DNA of 64,000 bases from UBA8524 sp964215915 (lineage in GTDB: Bacteria > Bacteroidota > Bacteroidia > UBA8524): contig CAXPEB010000021.1 of the NCBI GenBank assembly GCA_964215915.1, positions 12,946 to 76,945 of the forward strand, written 5' to 3'. The notes beneath the pieces were generated by a model. The model made no database searches. It was given only the letters and a program-made list of their open reading frames with translations, and had not been told where the DNA came from. Below, piece by piece: positions 25,883-34,846 of the stretch; position 1 is the first letter of the stretch; each line of letters begins with the position of its first letter. The position numbers were made by a program, and so were the translations under genes.

Positions 25883-25904
25883 CAGAAACTGAGCAGGCCT
25901 GGGC

Positions 25905-27563
25905 TTAACGCTTGGTGAGAGGCCTCATCCAGGCAATATCCCCATCAATAAAAACCATTGCAGGCCGGATTTCCGGCAATTGTTCAGGAAGGGTTTCCTG
26001 TAAAGGGCGGTCAAATATGGTCAGATCAGCTGCCATGCCCGGTGCAAGGCTCCCGTACTGATCCTCCGTAAACCCGGCATAAGCGGCATCCCAGGTCATC
26101 CCTCTTAGCGTTTCATACCAACTCAAGGACTCACCCGGCAGAAACCCGTTAGTCGGTTCCAGGTCTTTATTCTGGCGGAACACGGCAGAAAGCATCGTTA
26201 GGCAGGGATTGATCTCCTCCACCGGAAAATCCGTACCCAATGGCATTACCCCAGTCTCGTTCAAAAGAGCCCGAAAAGCATATGCTCCCGACATTCGGTT
26301 GGCGCAAAGACGCTCTTCCGCCCACGACATGTCAGAAGTAGCATGCGTGGGTTGAACAGAAGGGATGATTCCAAAATCTCCAAAAAAGTGACGGTCCACC
26401 GTATCCACAACCTGCGCATGTTCAATCCTCCAACGTCGGTTATTGTCCCCTTCCAGTACCCTTCCGTAGGTTTCCAAAATGAGCTTGTTGGCCGAATCTC
26501 CGATACAATGAGTATTTACCTGGTAATGGAGAGGGTACAGTATCCTGCACATGGAGTCGAAATAAGAGGGGTCATGAATGAGCATTCCACTCCCCGGATG
26601 ATCGCAATAGGGGTGTTTGAGCCGGGCTCCTCTTGAGCCCAATGCACCATCGGCGTATAACTTGAATGAGCCAATCCGAATCCTGCCGGTTTTATACACT
26701 CCCTTTTCCCGGGCAAATGCCAGTTCCTTTTCTCCGGGAGAAAGCATTACCACTACTTTCATCTTCAGCTTATTCTCCTGCTGCAGACTATCAATAATCA
26801 AGGCGACATCCAGCGGAAGGCCGGCATCCGTTACTGCTGTTAACCCATACTTCAGGCAGCTGTCCTGAGCCCGCAGAATCATTGCTCTCCATTCCCAGGC
26901 AGTAGGGTCCGGAATAAATTCAGCCAGGTAGTCGGCAGCAATGTCAATCACAACTCCGTGAAGGGCTCCGTTTGCATCCCGTAACCACCCGTTGCTTTCC
27001 GGGAAATCACCGGGAAACCGGCGGGATTGCAGAGCCAGGTCCAACACGGATTCGGACACCAATGCCGCATGACCATCGATACGAGAAAGATAAAAGTACT
27101 TATCCGGGTAAAGAGAATCCAGGTAAGCCCGCGTTGGCCAGGCTTTTCCCGGCCAGCGATTCTGATCCCATCCCCTTCCCAGAATCCACTTCTTGTCGGG
27201 GTTCAGGTGAACAAATGAATCGATACGTTTCAGTCCTTCTTCCCAGGATTTTGTGTTACGCAGGTCCAGTTCATAGAGCCCTTTCCCCATCTTGGCAAAA
27301 TGAGTATGAGCATCATGAAGACCCGGATAAAGTGCCCTTCCCTCACCATTTATTTCCTGATCGAACCGGTACTTCGAACGAAGTCTTTCTTCAGATCCCG
27401 TATCCAGTATCTTTCCCCCGGAAATAGCCAATGCCTCACAGGTAAAGCTATCCGGCCCGTAGCTGAAAGCCTTGAAATTATAGAGTAATAAGTCTGCCTT
27501 CTGCGGAGACGTACAGGCTAAGAGCAGTGAAAAAATAAAAAGGAATAAAAAGGTACGGGGCAT
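25905..27563 (-). CDS. Amidohydrolase lipoprotein, YtcJ-like
   Basis: 552 residues with a lipoprotein signal (FIFSLLLAC), so probably attached on the periplasmic side. The metal site of the amidohydrolase superfamily is visible: DAHTHF near residue 83, a VNTHCIGD His in the middle, RIEHAQ, and GTDFPVE near the end. The GRGWDQNRWPG and DGALGSRGA motifs fit the YtcJ/NfdA-like branch (amidohydrolase family 3). The substrate is unknown. The gene stands alone on the minus strand; a near-consensus -7 box (TATCTTCG at 27579-27572) lies 8 bases before its ATG. Confidence 0.85.
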   Translation of the reverse strand: MPRTFLFLFIFSLLLACTSPQKADLLLYNFKAFSYGPDSFTCEALAISGGKILDTGSEERLRSKYRFDQEINGEGRALYPGLHDAHTHFAKMGKGLYELDLRNTKSWEEGLKRIDSFVHLNPDKKWILGRGWDQNRWPGKAWPTRAYLDSLYPDKYFYLSRIDGHAALVSESVLDLALQSRRFPGDFPESNGWLRDANGALHGVVIDIAADYLAEFIPDPTAWEWRAMILRAQDSCLKYGLTAVTDAGLPLDVALIIDSLQQENKLKMKVVVMLSPGEKELAFAREKGVYKTGRIRIGSFKLYADGALGSRGARLKHPYCDHPGSGMLIHDPSYFDSMCRILYPLHYQVNTHCIGDSANKLILETYGRVLEGDNNRRWRIEHAQVVDTVDRHFFGDFGIIPSVQPTHATSDMSWAEERLCANRMSGAYAFRALLNETGVMPLGTDFPVEEINPCLTMLSAVFRQNKDLEPTNGFLPGESLSWYETLRGMTWDAAYAGFTEDQYGSLAPGMAADLTIFDRPLQETLPEQLPEIRPAMVFIDGDIAWMRPLTKR

Positions 27564-27827
27564 GACCCGAAGATAGTGGACTGCCCTGAGAAACCCCCTT
27601 GGAACCGATCAGATAAACAGATGAAAATCCGAGGAACCCGGTTTATTCGGTTTTCTGAAAAAAGAGGAAAAAAGCTTGCTGAAAAATTTTCTCATACCTA
27701 CTTATTAGAACCGAAAACACAGCTAATAGTTGCTTCATGATGTAAATATTTTTTTACATCCGGGCATTTTGAAGTAACCAATCGTAATAAATCTTTTTGT
27801 TCAGAAGTATGATGTAAGTGCTTATAC
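27564..27827. other. Intergenic region, 264 bases, with one perfect inverted repeat
   Basis: An A/T-rich gap, 5' of the amidohydrolase and 3' of the ABC exporter. The only structure I can support is the hairpin at 27739-27760. No gene is apparent. Confidence 0.5.
27739..27760. repeat. Perfect 8-base inverted repeat (GATGTAAA, 6-base loop, TTTACATC)
   Basis: Arms at 27739-27746 and 27753-27760 are exact reverse complements. It lies 67 bases beyond the stop of the ABC exporter gene, so on the minus strand it could end that transcript, although no long U-tract follows. A GATGTAAG half-site occurs 50 bases nearer the gene. A regulator site is the alternative. Confidence 0.4.
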
Positions 27828-29627
27828 CTACATTGCTCCATCAAACTGAATGGTACTGAGTTTCCGGTAGAGTCCGCCCTCCTTTCCGATCAGTTCCGAA
27901 TGGCTCCCGCTTTCCACGATACTGCCATTCTCAATGACCAGAATACGATCGGCATTTCGGATGGTGGAAAGCCTGTGAGCAATTACCAGTGAAGTCCGCC
28001 CCATCATCAGGGTATTCAGTGCATCCTGGACCAGCGACTCCGATTCGGAATCGAGGGAAGAAGTTGCTTCATCCAGAATAAGGATAGACGGGTTCTTCAG
28101 GATGGCCCGGGCAATGGCTATACGTTGTCTTTGTCCCCCGGAAAGTTTGATGCCCCGGTCACCTACTATGGCCTCCATACCTTCCGGAAAACGGCTGATA
28201 AATTCCCAGGCATTGGCTTTTTTGGCCGCTTCCACCACATCCTCTTCGGTAGCATCAGGATTTCCATACAGGATATTCTCCCTTATGCTGCCCCCGAAGA
28301 GCACAACATCCTGCGGAACAATGGCCATCTGGCTACGTTGCTCAGTCAGACCATATTCTGTTGCCGGCTTTCCGTCCAGTAGAATACGACCGTGATCAAT
28401 CGGGTATAGGCGCAGCAATAGCGAAGTCAGCGTAGATTTCCCGGAACCGCTCGGTCCTACTAGAGCTACGGTTTCTCCTGCTTTTGCTTCAAAACGGATA
28501 TTTTTCAGAACAGGGGTCTCGGGTCGGGAAGGGTAAGCGAAGCTGACATCCTCAAAAGCAAAAGCACCGGTAAGGCGAGTATAATCCCGGCGTTGTTCTC
28601 CATCCAGGTCCACCGTTTCCGATTCTTCGTTCAAAAGCTCCAAAACCCGATCGGTGGCACCCAGCGTTTTTTGAATCTGGTTGTACTGTTCGGCGATACC
28701 GCCAATGGAGCCACCTACAAAAACGGTATACAACATAAACTGCACAAGGTCTCCGTACTCCATCAATCCCTGTTGCTTCAACCAGGCACCGTAAAAGATC
28801 AATGCCACAATACCCCCGAACAGCCCGAAGATGATAAAACTGGCAAATGCGGCACGCAGCCGGCCCACTTCCACAGCCTTCTTCCTCACCCCTGCCGCAG
28901 CGGTTCCATAGCGGAGAATTTCCAGGTACTCATTGGCAAAGGCCTTCACGTTCTGTATTCCCTGCAGGGTTTCATCCACAATAGTATTGCTGTTCGCCAC
29001 CTGGTCCTGAACTCCACGGGACTTCTTCCTTACGAAATAGCCAAAGACCACCGTAAGGATGGCAATGGGCGGAATGATCAGGAGCATGGCCAAGGCCAGC
29101 TTGGTAGACGTTAGGAATAACAGGATAATACCTCCGATGATAATGATCGTTTGACGAAGAAACTCCGCAATGTTGGTAGTGAATGTATCCTGTATTTGAC
29201 TGATGTCGGCCGAAATACGGCTTGCAAGCTCTCCGGTACGTGTTGAGGTGAGGTAGGACATGGGCAACCGGATCACGTTGGAATAGGTGGCTTTTCTGAC
29301 TGCCTCCAGCAAGCGTTCCGTTACATCTACAAAGAGGTAGATACGGAAATAGGAGAAAACCGTCTGAGCCAGGAATACTCCCAGAATAATCCATCCCCAA
29401 CGATACAATTCATCGGCATCAGCCTCGGCGGCATTAAGTATTTCACCGATCAGCTTCGGAAAAGCCAATGCGGTGGCTCCTGTTCCTGCCAGAAACAACA
29501 AACCCAGAAAGAACTTCCATTTATGAGGTCCAACATAAGAAAACAATTGAAGTCCCTTTTTTATGGATTCCCGGCTGATGCGGGCCTTCGGCATATCAGC
29601 CCGCTTTTCCCTGTCTCTTCTTGCCAT
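27828..29627 (-). CDS. ABC exporter, MsbA/ABCB-like (fused membrane and ATPase domains)
   Basis: 599 residues. Six membrane helices span about 35-315, followed by a complete ATPase domain: Walker A GPSGSGKST at 391-399, signature LSGGQ at 495-499, Walker B ILILDE ending at Glu520, and the H-loop AHRLST. Fused half-transporters of this type work as homodimers and export lipids, drugs or peptides. The MsbA function (flipping lipid A core) is a frequent role for the single such gene near envelope genes, but I cannot tell it from multidrug exporters. It lies 57 bases downstream of the DUF4249 stop on the same strand, or 5 bases if that gene is frameshifted. Confidence 0.88.
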   Translation of the reverse strand: MARRDREKRADMPKARISRESIKKGLQLFSYVGPHKWKFFLGLLFLAGTGATALAFPKLIGEILNAAEADADELYRWGWIILGVFLAQTVFSYFRIYLFVDVTERLLEAVRKATYSNVIRLPMSYLTSTRTGELASRISADISQIQDTFTTNIAEFLRQTIIIIGGIILLFLTSTKLALAMLLIIPPIAILTVVFGYFVRKKSRGVQDQVANSNTIVDETLQGIQNVKAFANEYLEILRYGTAAAGVRKKAVEVGRLRAAFASFIIFGLFGGIVALIFYGAWLKQQGLMEYGDLVQFMLYTVFVGGSIGGIAEQYNQIQKTLGATDRVLELLNEESETVDLDGEQRRDYTRLTGAFAFEDVSFAYPSRPETPVLKNIRFEAKAGETVALVGPSGSGKSTLTSLLLRLYPIDHGRILLDGKPATEYGLTEQRSQMAIVPQDVVLFGGSIRENILYGNPDATEEDVVEAAKKANAWEFISRFPEGMEAIVGDRGIKLSGGQRQRIAIARAILKNPSILILDEATSSLDSESESLVQDALNTLMMGRTSLVIAHRLSTIRNADRILVIENGSIVESGSHSELIGKEGGLYRKLSTIQFDGAM

Positions 29628-29684
29628 CTTTATTATTCGGGTACAAACTTGCGTCCGGCTGCTTTGGCTTCCAAAAACTCTTGG

Positions 29685-30512
29685 TCAAAAGACCTTCAAT
29701 TTGTCGGTGTATTGCACATAGGCACCGAAACATCCCAGCCCACCTTCGATATTCGAATACAGGGACGTAGGTTCGGAAAATGGGTTGATCTCGGTAAAAG
29801 ACTCCAGGCTCAGGTGATAACGGAAATAATTCACATCGCAGGTAAGCAGGAAACTGATGATCCAGCGGTGTTTCGCCTTATCCGCCGTACTGTATACACT
29901 ACCCAATCCAGTTTGGATCTGTTCTCCTTCCCGCCCGAAATCGTTGTAGTAGGAAGTATTGAAACCAAAGCTATTCGCCGAAACAAACCCGAGTTCCATG
30001 GTATCGATCCGTTCTGCCTGCACCCTGTAATAATTGGATCCACCGGGCAAATCCTGCCACTTCATAGACATATTAAAAACACTATCAGGTCCCTCCAAAC
30101 CGGCCTGGTAACTAACTGTATAGTCGCTTACGGCACTATCCGGCACTGTACAAAACGAACGTATGGAAGGAAGAGACGGAGAGGAGGCAAACAGGTAATA
30201 GGTCTGCCCCTGGCGAATCTGGAAGGTGTTCAGAGGATCACGGAACCGATGATTTGCTCCATAAACAAGATACGCCGTATCGTTTCCATCCGAAAAACCC
30301 ACTACGGCATCGTGCACGTATTCAATGGAAGAAACCGGAGGGGCATTATAAAGCGGAACCACTTTGGTAATCACTACCTCAACTGGAGCCCCCGGGGTGA
30401 TGAAACAGGAAACCGCCATTTTGGGATCGGTTTTGGGCAATTCGATATCCGCTTCCCGCGTGCAGGAGCTCATCATAAGGATCGCAAGAATACCAAGTGC
30501 CAGGTTCTTCAT
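29685..30512 (-). CDS. DUF4249 outer-membrane lipoprotein (first copy)
   Basis: 275 residues with a lipoprotein signal (LAILMMSSC). It fits DUF4249: an IELPKTDPKMAVSCFITPG start, an Ig-like N-terminal half, and a SNIEGGLGCFGAY end. In Bacteroidota these lipoproteins are encoded beside TonB-dependent receptors and probably act as surface partners in substrate capture. Its ATG shares one base with the stop of the receptor gene, so translation is coupled. The end is odd: the stop falls in TTT TGA C, and a shift of +1 there would add 17 protein-like residues (DQEFLEAKAAGRKFVPE) and move the stop to 29633-29635, 5 bases before the ABC exporter ATG. Confidence 0.85.
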   Translation of the reverse strand: MKNLALGILAILMMSSCTREADIELPKTDPKMAVSCFITPGAPVEVVITKVVPLYNAPPVSSIEYVHDAVVGFSDGNDTAYLVYGANHRFRDPLNTFQIRQGQTYYLFASSPSLPSIRSFCTVPDSAVSDYTVSYQAGLEGPDSVFNMSMKWQDLPGGSNYYRVQAERIDTMELGFVSANSFGFNTSYYNDFGREGEQIQTGLGSVYSTADKAKHRWIISFLLTCDVNYFRYHLSLESFTEINPFSEPTSLYSNIEGGLGCFGAYVQYTDKLKVF

Positions 30513-33106
30513 CAGAATTTAAAGGAATAAGAGATGGATGGAATTATCGGAAGCAGCGACATCTGCTGCAATTTGCTGTTTTCGTTATTGATATAATAAA
30601 AATAAGGGTTCTTCCTGTTGTAAAGGTTGTAAACACTGATCTCCCAGGTTCTTTCCCAGTACTTTTTCTTCTTATGGAATTGGATGGCAAAGTCCAGGCG
30701 GTGGTAAGGACTCATGCGGTACTGGTTCCTGCCGCCGTACTCATTCACCAATTGAAAATTAAGGGTGGAAGGCGGAACGGGGTCCGCCGGATTATGGGGT
30801 AAGGTATAATAGCGGGCAACAGGCAGGGTTATCGCACTGCCGGTTCCATACACCCAGGAAGAAGACAAAGAAATACGTTCATTGAAACGGTATATCCCCA
30901 CCAGGGAAATATCATGCCTGCGATCATACCGGGCATAAAACGGTTTTCCATCATTCAGGTCATCAAATTGCAGCCAGCTCCAGGAAAGGGTATAGCCCAG
31001 CCATCCTGTTAATTTCCCGAACTTCTTCTGAATCAGCAACTCGGCCCCATAGCTTGTTCCCTGCCCTTGGGTGATATTCTGCTCCCAGTTCACTTTTTCC
31101 GGGATTCCATTCTGCGCAACTTCCACAAAAGTGGCTCCTTCCTTATAACCGATCACATTGCGGGATCGCTTGTAGTACAATTCCGCACTCACAATGCTGT
31201 TGATTTTATTGATAAGGTAGGAATACCCCACAGCCAGTTGCTGACTATGTTGAGGGCGGATATTTTCCGTGCTGGGCACCCAAAGGTCAGTCGGCAGTCC
31301 AACACCGGTATTGGTGAGTAAATGGATGAACTGGTTCATGATGGTATAAGAGAACTTAAACGACTGATTGGCATCCGGGGCATAGATCAGCATGAGTCTC
31401 GGTTCTATCCTGAAATAGTCTTTTCCCCGCGCAAAAAAGTTCACCAGCCTTAACCCGGAATGCACCCGCCAACGGGAACTCAAATGGTAAATATCTTCTC
31501 CGTAAAGGGCCATCTCTCCCGAATGATAGAGCTCGGAGCCTTCCACTTCAAGGTCAATAAAATCATTGCGCTCGTATACGGCCTGCGGGTTGAAACGGTG
31601 ATACGTGAGGATGCCGCCATAACGAAGAGCATGCCGGGAATTGGGCGAATAATCAAAGTCAGATTTCAATGAGAGATCCCGAATACCTGAGCCCAGGTTC
31701 AGCTGGTAAAGTTTCCCGGCATAATCCGCCTGTGAATTGATTCTTAGCCGGTAGTCACTGAATATCAAAGAGGTGTTGGAGAATATCTTTTTATTGAAAA
31801 CATGGTTCCACCGGAGAGTGCCCGTTACATTGGACCAATTGATGGAACTTTTAGCCTTGTAACTTCCCGAACCCTCTTCCAGATACAGGCGATCGCGACC
31901 GGTATAGAAACTCAAAATGAGTTTATCCTTATCGGAAAATATCCAGTCGGCCTTGGCGGTGATATCATAAAAATACATGCCCAGATCCATACTCTGACTC
32001 ATCAGGGGTTTGAGCATGAGGTCCAGGAGGTAGGTACGTCTTCCGCTTATCAGGAAGGAGGACACATCCTTTTTTATCGGCCCTTCCAGAGTAAGCCTGG
32101 AAGAAAGCAGCCCAATTCCACCGGTACCATGGTACTCACGTTTGTTCCCATCCTTCATATGAATATCCAGAACTGAAGACAGGCGGCCTCCGTACCTGGC
32201 GGGGAATCCACCTTTGGTCAGTTCCACTGACCGCAGGGCATCGCCATTGAACAAGGAGAAAAAACCGAAAAAGTGAGAAGCATTGTATACCGTGGCATCG
32301 TCGAGGATGATCAGGTTCTGGTCATTGCCCCCGCCCCGAACATATAAACCCGTTTGTCCTTCGTTCCCCGATTGTACGCCGGGCATTAGCTTCATGACCT
32401 TAAAAACATCCTTTTCCCCGAACAGCTGAGGGATATCCTGGATCTGGGCTACGGGTACTTCCATCTTGCTGAGGCTGATCAGCTCTGCAGGCACATCGTT
32501 TTTGCGGGCCTCCACCACCACCTCGTGCAGTTCGTTATTGGTTTCGAGGTTAATATTCAGTTCGATATCACGATCGAGCAGAATAAACTGATCGACGGAG
32601 GAAAACCCGACATAGGAAATCAACAAGTGAAAAGTATCTGACGAAGCGGTGAGGGAATAGTATCCGTAGGCATTGGTGGTAGTGCCCAGTCCGGAACCGC
32701 GGATCAGCAAGTTCACCCCCAGCAGAGGCTCTCCGCTAACCGCTTCACGAACAAAACCGCTGACGGTAAATTTCTTTTCCGGGTCGAGGTTCAGTCGTTT
32801 TCTGAACAGGAGTATCTGGTTCCCGTTTTCGCGGTAATCGATAAAGGTATTGGCAAGGATTTGATCGAGGGCTTCGCTTACCCGAACCTGGCGCAGGTTC
32901 AGGGTTATTTTTTTCTCCACCGGAACTACATCATCGGAATAGGAGAATTTCAGGTTTCCCTGTTTTTCGATTTCCCTGAGCAGTTCTTTGATGGAAGTTT
33001 CACGCGCTTTGATGCTAATTTCACGTGATAGCAATGACTGTGCGGAACCGGTTCCGCTTCCTATTAACAGGAGAATACCGACCAGGGCAGCGAAGTATAT
33101 GCGCAT
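30512..33106 (-). CDS. TonB-dependent receptor with N-terminal STN signalling domain
   Basis: 864 residues with a signal peptide ending GSAQ. The domains in order are: STN at about 25-100 (ISIKARETSIKELLREIE), which relays substrate binding to the FecR anti-sigma factor; a carboxypeptidase-regulatory-like Ig domain at about 112-195; the plug at about 205-330 (PQLFGEKDVFKVMKLMPGVQ, GLYVRGGGNDQN, GGRLSS); and a 22-strand barrel ending in ISYSFKF. It imports an unknown ligand with TonB energy. It is the third gene of sigma - FecR - receptor - DUF4249 and lies 13 bases after the FecR stop. The receptor at 54718-57096 is a paralogue that lacks the STN domain. Confidence 0.93.
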   Translation of the reverse strand: MRIYFAALVGILLLIGSGTGSAQSLLSREISIKARETSIKELLREIEKQGNLKFSYSDDVVPVEKKITLNLRQVRVSEALDQILANTFIDYRENGNQILLFRKRLNLDPEKKFTVSGFVREAVSGEPLLGVNLLIRGSGLGTTTNAYGYYSLTASSDTFHLLISYVGFSSVDQFILLDRDIELNINLETNNELHEVVVEARKNDVPAELISLSKMEVPVAQIQDIPQLFGEKDVFKVMKLMPGVQSGNEGQTGLYVRGGGNDQNLIILDDATVYNASHFFGFFSLFNGDALRSVELTKGGFPARYGGRLSSVLDIHMKDGNKREYHGTGGIGLLSSRLTLEGPIKKDVSSFLISGRRTYLLDLMLKPLMSQSMDLGMYFYDITAKADWIFSDKDKLILSFYTGRDRLYLEEGSGSYKAKSSINWSNVTGTLRWNHVFNKKIFSNTSLIFSDYRLRINSQADYAGKLYQLNLGSGIRDLSLKSDFDYSPNSRHALRYGGILTYHRFNPQAVYERNDFIDLEVEGSELYHSGEMALYGEDIYHLSSRWRVHSGLRLVNFFARGKDYFRIEPRLMLIYAPDANQSFKFSYTIMNQFIHLLTNTGVGLPTDLWVPSTENIRPQHSQQLAVGYSYLINKINSIVSAELYYKRSRNVIGYKEGATFVEVAQNGIPEKVNWEQNITQGQGTSYGAELLIQKKFGKLTGWLGYTLSWSWLQFDDLNDGKPFYARYDRRHDISLVGIYRFNERISLSSSWVYGTGSAITLPVARYYTLPHNPADPVPPSTLNFQLVNEYGGRNQYRMSPYHRLDFAIQFHKKKKYWERTWEISVYNLYNRKNPYFYYINNENSKLQQMSLLPIIPSISYSFKF

Positions 33107-33119
33107 GTAACCTTATTGC

Positions 33120-34085
33120 CTATTGGCAGCCTTTGCCACTGAGGAGGATCGCAGAACCACGATGTTCTACTTCCAAATCAGCGATCAAAGATAAGGTCTC
33201 CATCACTTCATCAAGCGAATTGCGATAAAATGTGGAAGAAATTCGGCAGGATTCCACTTTTTTATTAATAATGCGGATGTCTGCTCCATACCAGCGGTTC
33301 AGTTCGTCAACCACTTCTTTGAGTGGGGTTTCATCGAAGATGATTTTTCCTTCCAGCCAGTCAAAGTCTTTTTCCGTTGCCGATTCAACTTTCCATACCC
33401 CCTGAGCGCGTTTACTGATACCCTTTTTCATCATGGGAACCATCAGAGCCTCTCCCGATTCACCTACCGTGCTGATCAGCGTTACTTTCCCGCTTCTCAC
33501 TGCTACTTCTATTCCCTGATCCGGCATACTGCGAATATTGAAAGCCGTTCCGAGCACTTTCACATTGGCTTCATTGCCGTGAATGATCAGCGGTCGCTTC
33601 TGGTCGGGGACTACCTCGAAGTAGGCCTCACCTTCCAGGTAAACCTCCCTTTTATCGGAGGCAAAGCTTTCCGGGTAGCGGATTTTGGTGGATGCATTCA
33701 GCTTAACGGTACTACCGTCAGGCAGGGTTAATTCTTTCTGCTGACCGGCCCGTGTACTTGTTTCGCTGAGAATGGCATAGGACTCCACCTCGTTTTCACG
33801 GATCAGGAAAAATGAAATCATAGCTATAAGGGTTAGTGATGCTGCCAGCGAGGTGATCCCAATGAGGAAACGCCGGCGATTCAAGGTTTTTTGACGGAAG
33901 AGAGGCTTGGGTTGGGGAACTGCCGGTTCAAACAGTTCCAGAGAGGCTTTGTTCCAGGAGTCACTGAGCTTTTCCCATTCTTCGGGATGGAGCGCTATCC
34001 ACTCCTCATTCAGACTTTCCTGCCGTGAATTTTCTTCTCCGGCAAGGCGGGCTGCCAATGCGATATCCTGTTCAGAAGTCTTCAT
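33120..34085 (-). CDS. FecR-type anti-sigma factor
   Basis: 321 residues; the start at 34085 (MKTSEQDIALAARL) is preferred to 34100. The N-terminal 75 residues are cytoplasmic and would bind the sigma factor, followed by one membrane helix (RRRFLIGITSLAASLTLIAMISFFLI). The periplasmic part holds the FecR domain: LPDGSTVKLNASTKIRYPESF, REVYLEGEAYFEV, VKVLGTAFNI, and a C-terminal STN-like DUF4974 part (GKIIFDETPLKEVVDELNRWYG). It transmits the signal from the receptor's STN domain. It lies 24 bases after the sigma gene and 13 bases before the receptor. Confidence 0.93.
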   Translation of the reverse strand: MKTSEQDIALAARLAGEENSRQESLNEEWIALHPEEWEKLSDSWNKASLELFEPAVPQPKPLFRQKTLNRRRFLIGITSLAASLTLIAMISFFLIRENEVESYAILSETSTRAGQQKELTLPDGSTVKLNASTKIRYPESFASDKREVYLEGEAYFEVVPDQKRPLIIHGNEANVKVLGTAFNIRSMPDQGIEVAVRSGKVTLISTVGESGEALMVPMMKKGISKRAQGVWKVESATEKDFDWLEGKIIFDETPLKEVVDELNRWYGADIRIINKKVESCRISSTFYRNSLDEVMETLSLIADLEVEHRGSAILLSGKGCQ

Positions 34086-34109
34086 GCCTTCTGAATACAA
34101 GACGTATCA

Positions 34110-34745
34110 TTACACCCATACCCCCAATGCAGAATGATAAAAATCCATACTTCCCTGAAAATCAGAAATAAAAATAAACAGCAAGAGTTGCGCATTCGCC
34201 GGATTACCTGCTTCATCGATCCCTTCCCGAAGCGCACGAATAGCTCTGCCCATATGGTTCTCCACCGTCTTTTGCGAAATGCTCATGAGTTCGGCTACTT
34301 CGCGGTACTTCAATTTATGAAAACGGACCAGAACAAAAACCGTTCGGCATTGCGGGCTTAGTTCCAGGATAAGGTCGCGAAGAAGGCGGCCCGTTTGCCT
34401 GGCTTCCAACTCTTCTCCCGGGCCTGCTCCGGTATCTCTATTTACCAGTTCATCAACGGGGGCAACGATCCGTTCCGTCCTCCGTATATCGATGCAGCGG
34501 TTGCGGATCATAGAAAACAGATAGGAAGAAAGAGGGTGGGTATGGATGTCCTGCCGTTTGTTCCATAGCTGAAGGAATACATCCTGAACGGCGTCCCCGG
34601 CGCGGTCTTTCGACTTCAGGTAACTAAATGCAATGCCGTACAGAATGGGATGATAATGCCGGTAAAGACGGGTGAAATCCGATTCATTTCCATGAAGCCA
34701 ATGCAATTCATCCCGGTTTTCCGCATCTATCCCAATACGAGGCAT
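34110..34745 (-). CDS. ECF sigma factor of the FecI-like Bacteroidota family
   Basis: About 211 residues from ATG 34745 (MPRIGIDAENRDEL); the upstream reading lacks family similarity. Region 2 is visible in FTRLYRHYHPILYGIAFSYLKSKDRAGDAVQDVFLQLW and region 4 in LSPQCRTVFVLVRFHKLKYREVAELMSISQKTVENHMGRA. It should direct transcription of the FecR - receptor - DUF4249 operon and probably itself. The hydrophobic tail (LLLFIFISDFQ) is common in this family. A near -7 box (CATTTTTG) lies 4 bases before the ATG. It is divergent from the NhaC gene across a 101-base gap holding a perfect inverted repeat. Confidence 0.92.
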   Translation of the reverse strand: MPRIGIDAENRDELHWLHGNESDFTRLYRHYHPILYGIAFSYLKSKDRAGDAVQDVFLQLWNKRQDIHTHPLSSYLFSMIRNRCIDIRRTERIVAPVDELVNRDTGAGPGEELEARQTGRLLRDLILELSPQCRTVFVLVRFHKLKYREVAELMSISQKTVENHMGRAIRALREGIDEAGNPANAQLLLFIFISDFQGSMDFYHSALGVWV

Positions 34746-34811
34746 TACGCAAAAATGATAAAAAAATACCCGCCTCGATTGTTCGATCGTTGATTTTCTC
34801 AAAATAGTCGG

Positions 34812-34843
34812 TTTGCCGATTTCCGGCAAATTGGCCATCTTCG
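34812..34843 (+). promoter_or_regulatory. Inverted repeat over a possible nhaC promoter
   Basis: TTTGCCG (34812-34818) and CGGCAAA (34824-34830) are perfect 7-base arms around a 5-base loop. The first arm is also a TTTG -33 box, 20 bases before a loose -7 box (CATCTTCG, 34836-34843) that ends 3 bases before the GTG start. The layout suits an operator covering a promoter; it may also act on the divergent sigma gene. Confidence 0.35.
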
Positions 34844-34846
34844 CCT

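Noticed and set aside
29523..30530. A 335-residue open frame antisense to the DUF4249 gene
   Set aside because: It has no signal peptide or motif, whereas the minus strand holds a normal lipoprotein in an operon.
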